A stretch of 62,613 nucleotides of DNA from Thermoflexia bacterium (lineage in GTDB: Bacteria > Chloroflexota > Anaerolineae > B4-G1). Below the pieces are notes generated by a model that saw nothing but the letters and a program-made list of their open reading frames with translations, was not told where the DNA came from and did no database searches. The stretch spans positions 1 to 62,613 of the forward strand of contig DUEK01000007.1 of NCBI GenBank assembly GCA_011192155.1, given 5' to 3'. Both the position numbers and the translations under genes were made by a program. This document shows positions 61,908 through 62,613 of the stretch, in pieces; the stretch's first letter is position 1, and the number at the start of each line of letters is the position of its first letter.

Positions 61908-62613
61908 ATTAATCTCGTCAAAATCAGAGTGGCAAGTCCCAGGTAGATAAAATAACCGCAGGTATCGGTGATGGTGGTGACTAGGATGGGCGAGGCCAGG
62001 GCCGGATCAAACCGCAGGACTTGCATTATCACGGGGATCAGTGCTCCGGCAATGCCAGCGCCGATCATGTTCAGGAGAGTGGCCAGCCCCACGACTATGC
62101 CCAGCATCGGTGTTCCTTTCCACGCCAGCGCGATGAGGGCGATCAGGCCGCCGACGGCAACCCCGTTGACCAATCCGATGAGCGTCTCTCGGAGCAGGGC
62201 GCGCAGTCCGTCGCGAGGATCAAGCTCGCCCAGGGCCAGCCCGCGCACGGTAACGGTGAGCGTCTGAGTGCCGGCGCTGCCGCTGACCCCAGCGACGATG
62301 GGGAAGAAGGCGGCCAGGACTGCTACTCTGGCGATGGTGCCCTCAAAGAGGCTCAGGATAGCGGCTGAGGCCAGCGCCGTGCCCAGGTTGAGCACCAGCC
62401 AGGGCAGGCGAGCGCGCAGGGCGGCAGGGATTGGTATGTCAGATGGTTGTTCTTCCAGCACGCCGCCCAGCCGGTAGATATCCTCCGTTGCCTCGTCCTC
62501 CAATATCTCGACCAGATCGTCGTGGGTGATTAGCCCCAGCAGATGTCCCTTTTCGTCCACGACGGGCAGCGCCAGCAGATCGTAGCGGGCCATCAGGCGG
62601 GCCGCTTTCTCCT
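61904..62613 (-). CDS. mgtE: Magnesium transporter MgtE (3' part; runs off the window)
   Basis: The reading frame is open through the right edge of the window, so only the last 236 residues are visible. They comprise the end of the CBS pair (LLALPVVDEKGHLLGLITHD) and the full five-helix MgtE membrane domain. The domain carries the conserved PIVAGVSGSAGTQTLTVTVR and TTITDTCGYFIYLGLA stretches around the ion path. MgtE is a Mg2+ channel gated by cytoplasmic Mg2+ through its CBS domains. The stop codon overlaps the rnd start by four bases. Confidence 0.93.
   Translation of the reverse strand, partial: EKAARLMARYDLLALPVVDEKGHLLGLITHDDLVEILEDEATEDIYRLGGVLEEQPSDIPIPAALRARLPWLVLNLGTALASAAILSLFEGTIARVAVLAAFFPIVAGVSGSAGTQTLTVTVRGLALGELDPRDGLRALLRETLIGLVNGVAVGGLIALIALAWKGTPMLGIVVGLATLLNMIGAGIAGALIPVIMQVLRFDPALASPILVTTITDTCGYFIYLGLATLILTRLI

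Overview
The window looks like a chromosomal segment of an uncultured or little-studied Chloroflexota (Anaerolineae-like) bacterium. This rests on family resemblance and gene organisation, not on a phylogeny. The pointers are moderately high GC, many Pro/Thr-rich TPT linkers in surface proteins, PASTA kinases with an HCD catalytic motif, a beta-sandwich C-terminal domain shared by unrelated membrane proteins, abundant short palindromic intergenic repeats, and sigma70-like promoters, several of which lie so close to the start codon that a leaderless mRNA is likely.

Layout. 1-4.3 kb: tRNA-Leu(GAG), a decayed metallophosphoesterase, a zinc-ribbon/TPR/beta-propeller membrane protein, then a tRNA cluster (Pro-TGG, Gly-TCC, and a CAT-anticodon tRNA split by a 266-nt group I intron), and an ABC-ATPase remnant ending inside a terminal-inverted-repeat element. 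4.3-10.5 kb: a large FAD/Fe-S oxidoreductase related to sarcosine oxidase alpha, tRNA-Ser(CGA), tadA, a UPF0316 membrane protein, and a spermidine-synthase-like membrane protein with a small membrane partner. 11.2-16.3 kb: rpoC without an adjacent rpoB, then rsmD. 16.3-22 kb (minus strand): a GT-C-type membrane protein, an oligopeptide-type substrate-binding protein, secG and a Ca2+/cation antiporter. 22-30.7 kb: PASTA Ser/Thr kinase, ftsH, fadD (minus), a WecA/MraY-type phosphoglycosyltransferase and a mucin-like secreted protein.

30.7-41.8 kb (minus): a 2042-residue alpha-2-macroglobulin, pbpC (the classical A2M partner), a TGS/uridine-kinase fusion overlapping pbpC by 4 bp, and a small acidic membrane protein. 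42-45.2 kb (minus): lexA and, downstream of it, an FtsK/SpoIIIE-like ATPase with three small genes. Both promoters carry GAAC-N4-GTTC LexA operators between the -35 and -10 boxes, and the ftsK promoter has a second operator just downstream, so this appears to be an SOS-controlled accessory operon. 45.2-55 kb: a UPF0173 hydrolase, an alpha/beta hydrolase-cNMP fusion, a sensor kinase and receiver-kinase-receiver pair, a repeat-rich gene desert, and a subtilisin with 17 WADGLS-type hexapeptides. 55-62.6 kb (minus): an adenylate-cyclase/AAA/TPR regulator, inorganic pyrophosphatase, a beta-CASP RNase, RNase D and the 3' part of mgtE.

The window holds no intact transposase, but it has at least three families of non-autonomous MITE-like repeats. 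Some copies supply the 3' ends and stop codons of neighbouring genes (tadA, an ABC fragment, a small ORF). The most noteworthy points are the tRNA group I intron with an apparent U33/C34 insertion site, the SOS-regulated FtsK operon, the WADGLS protease, the roughly 200-residue insertion in RpoC, and the repeat families.
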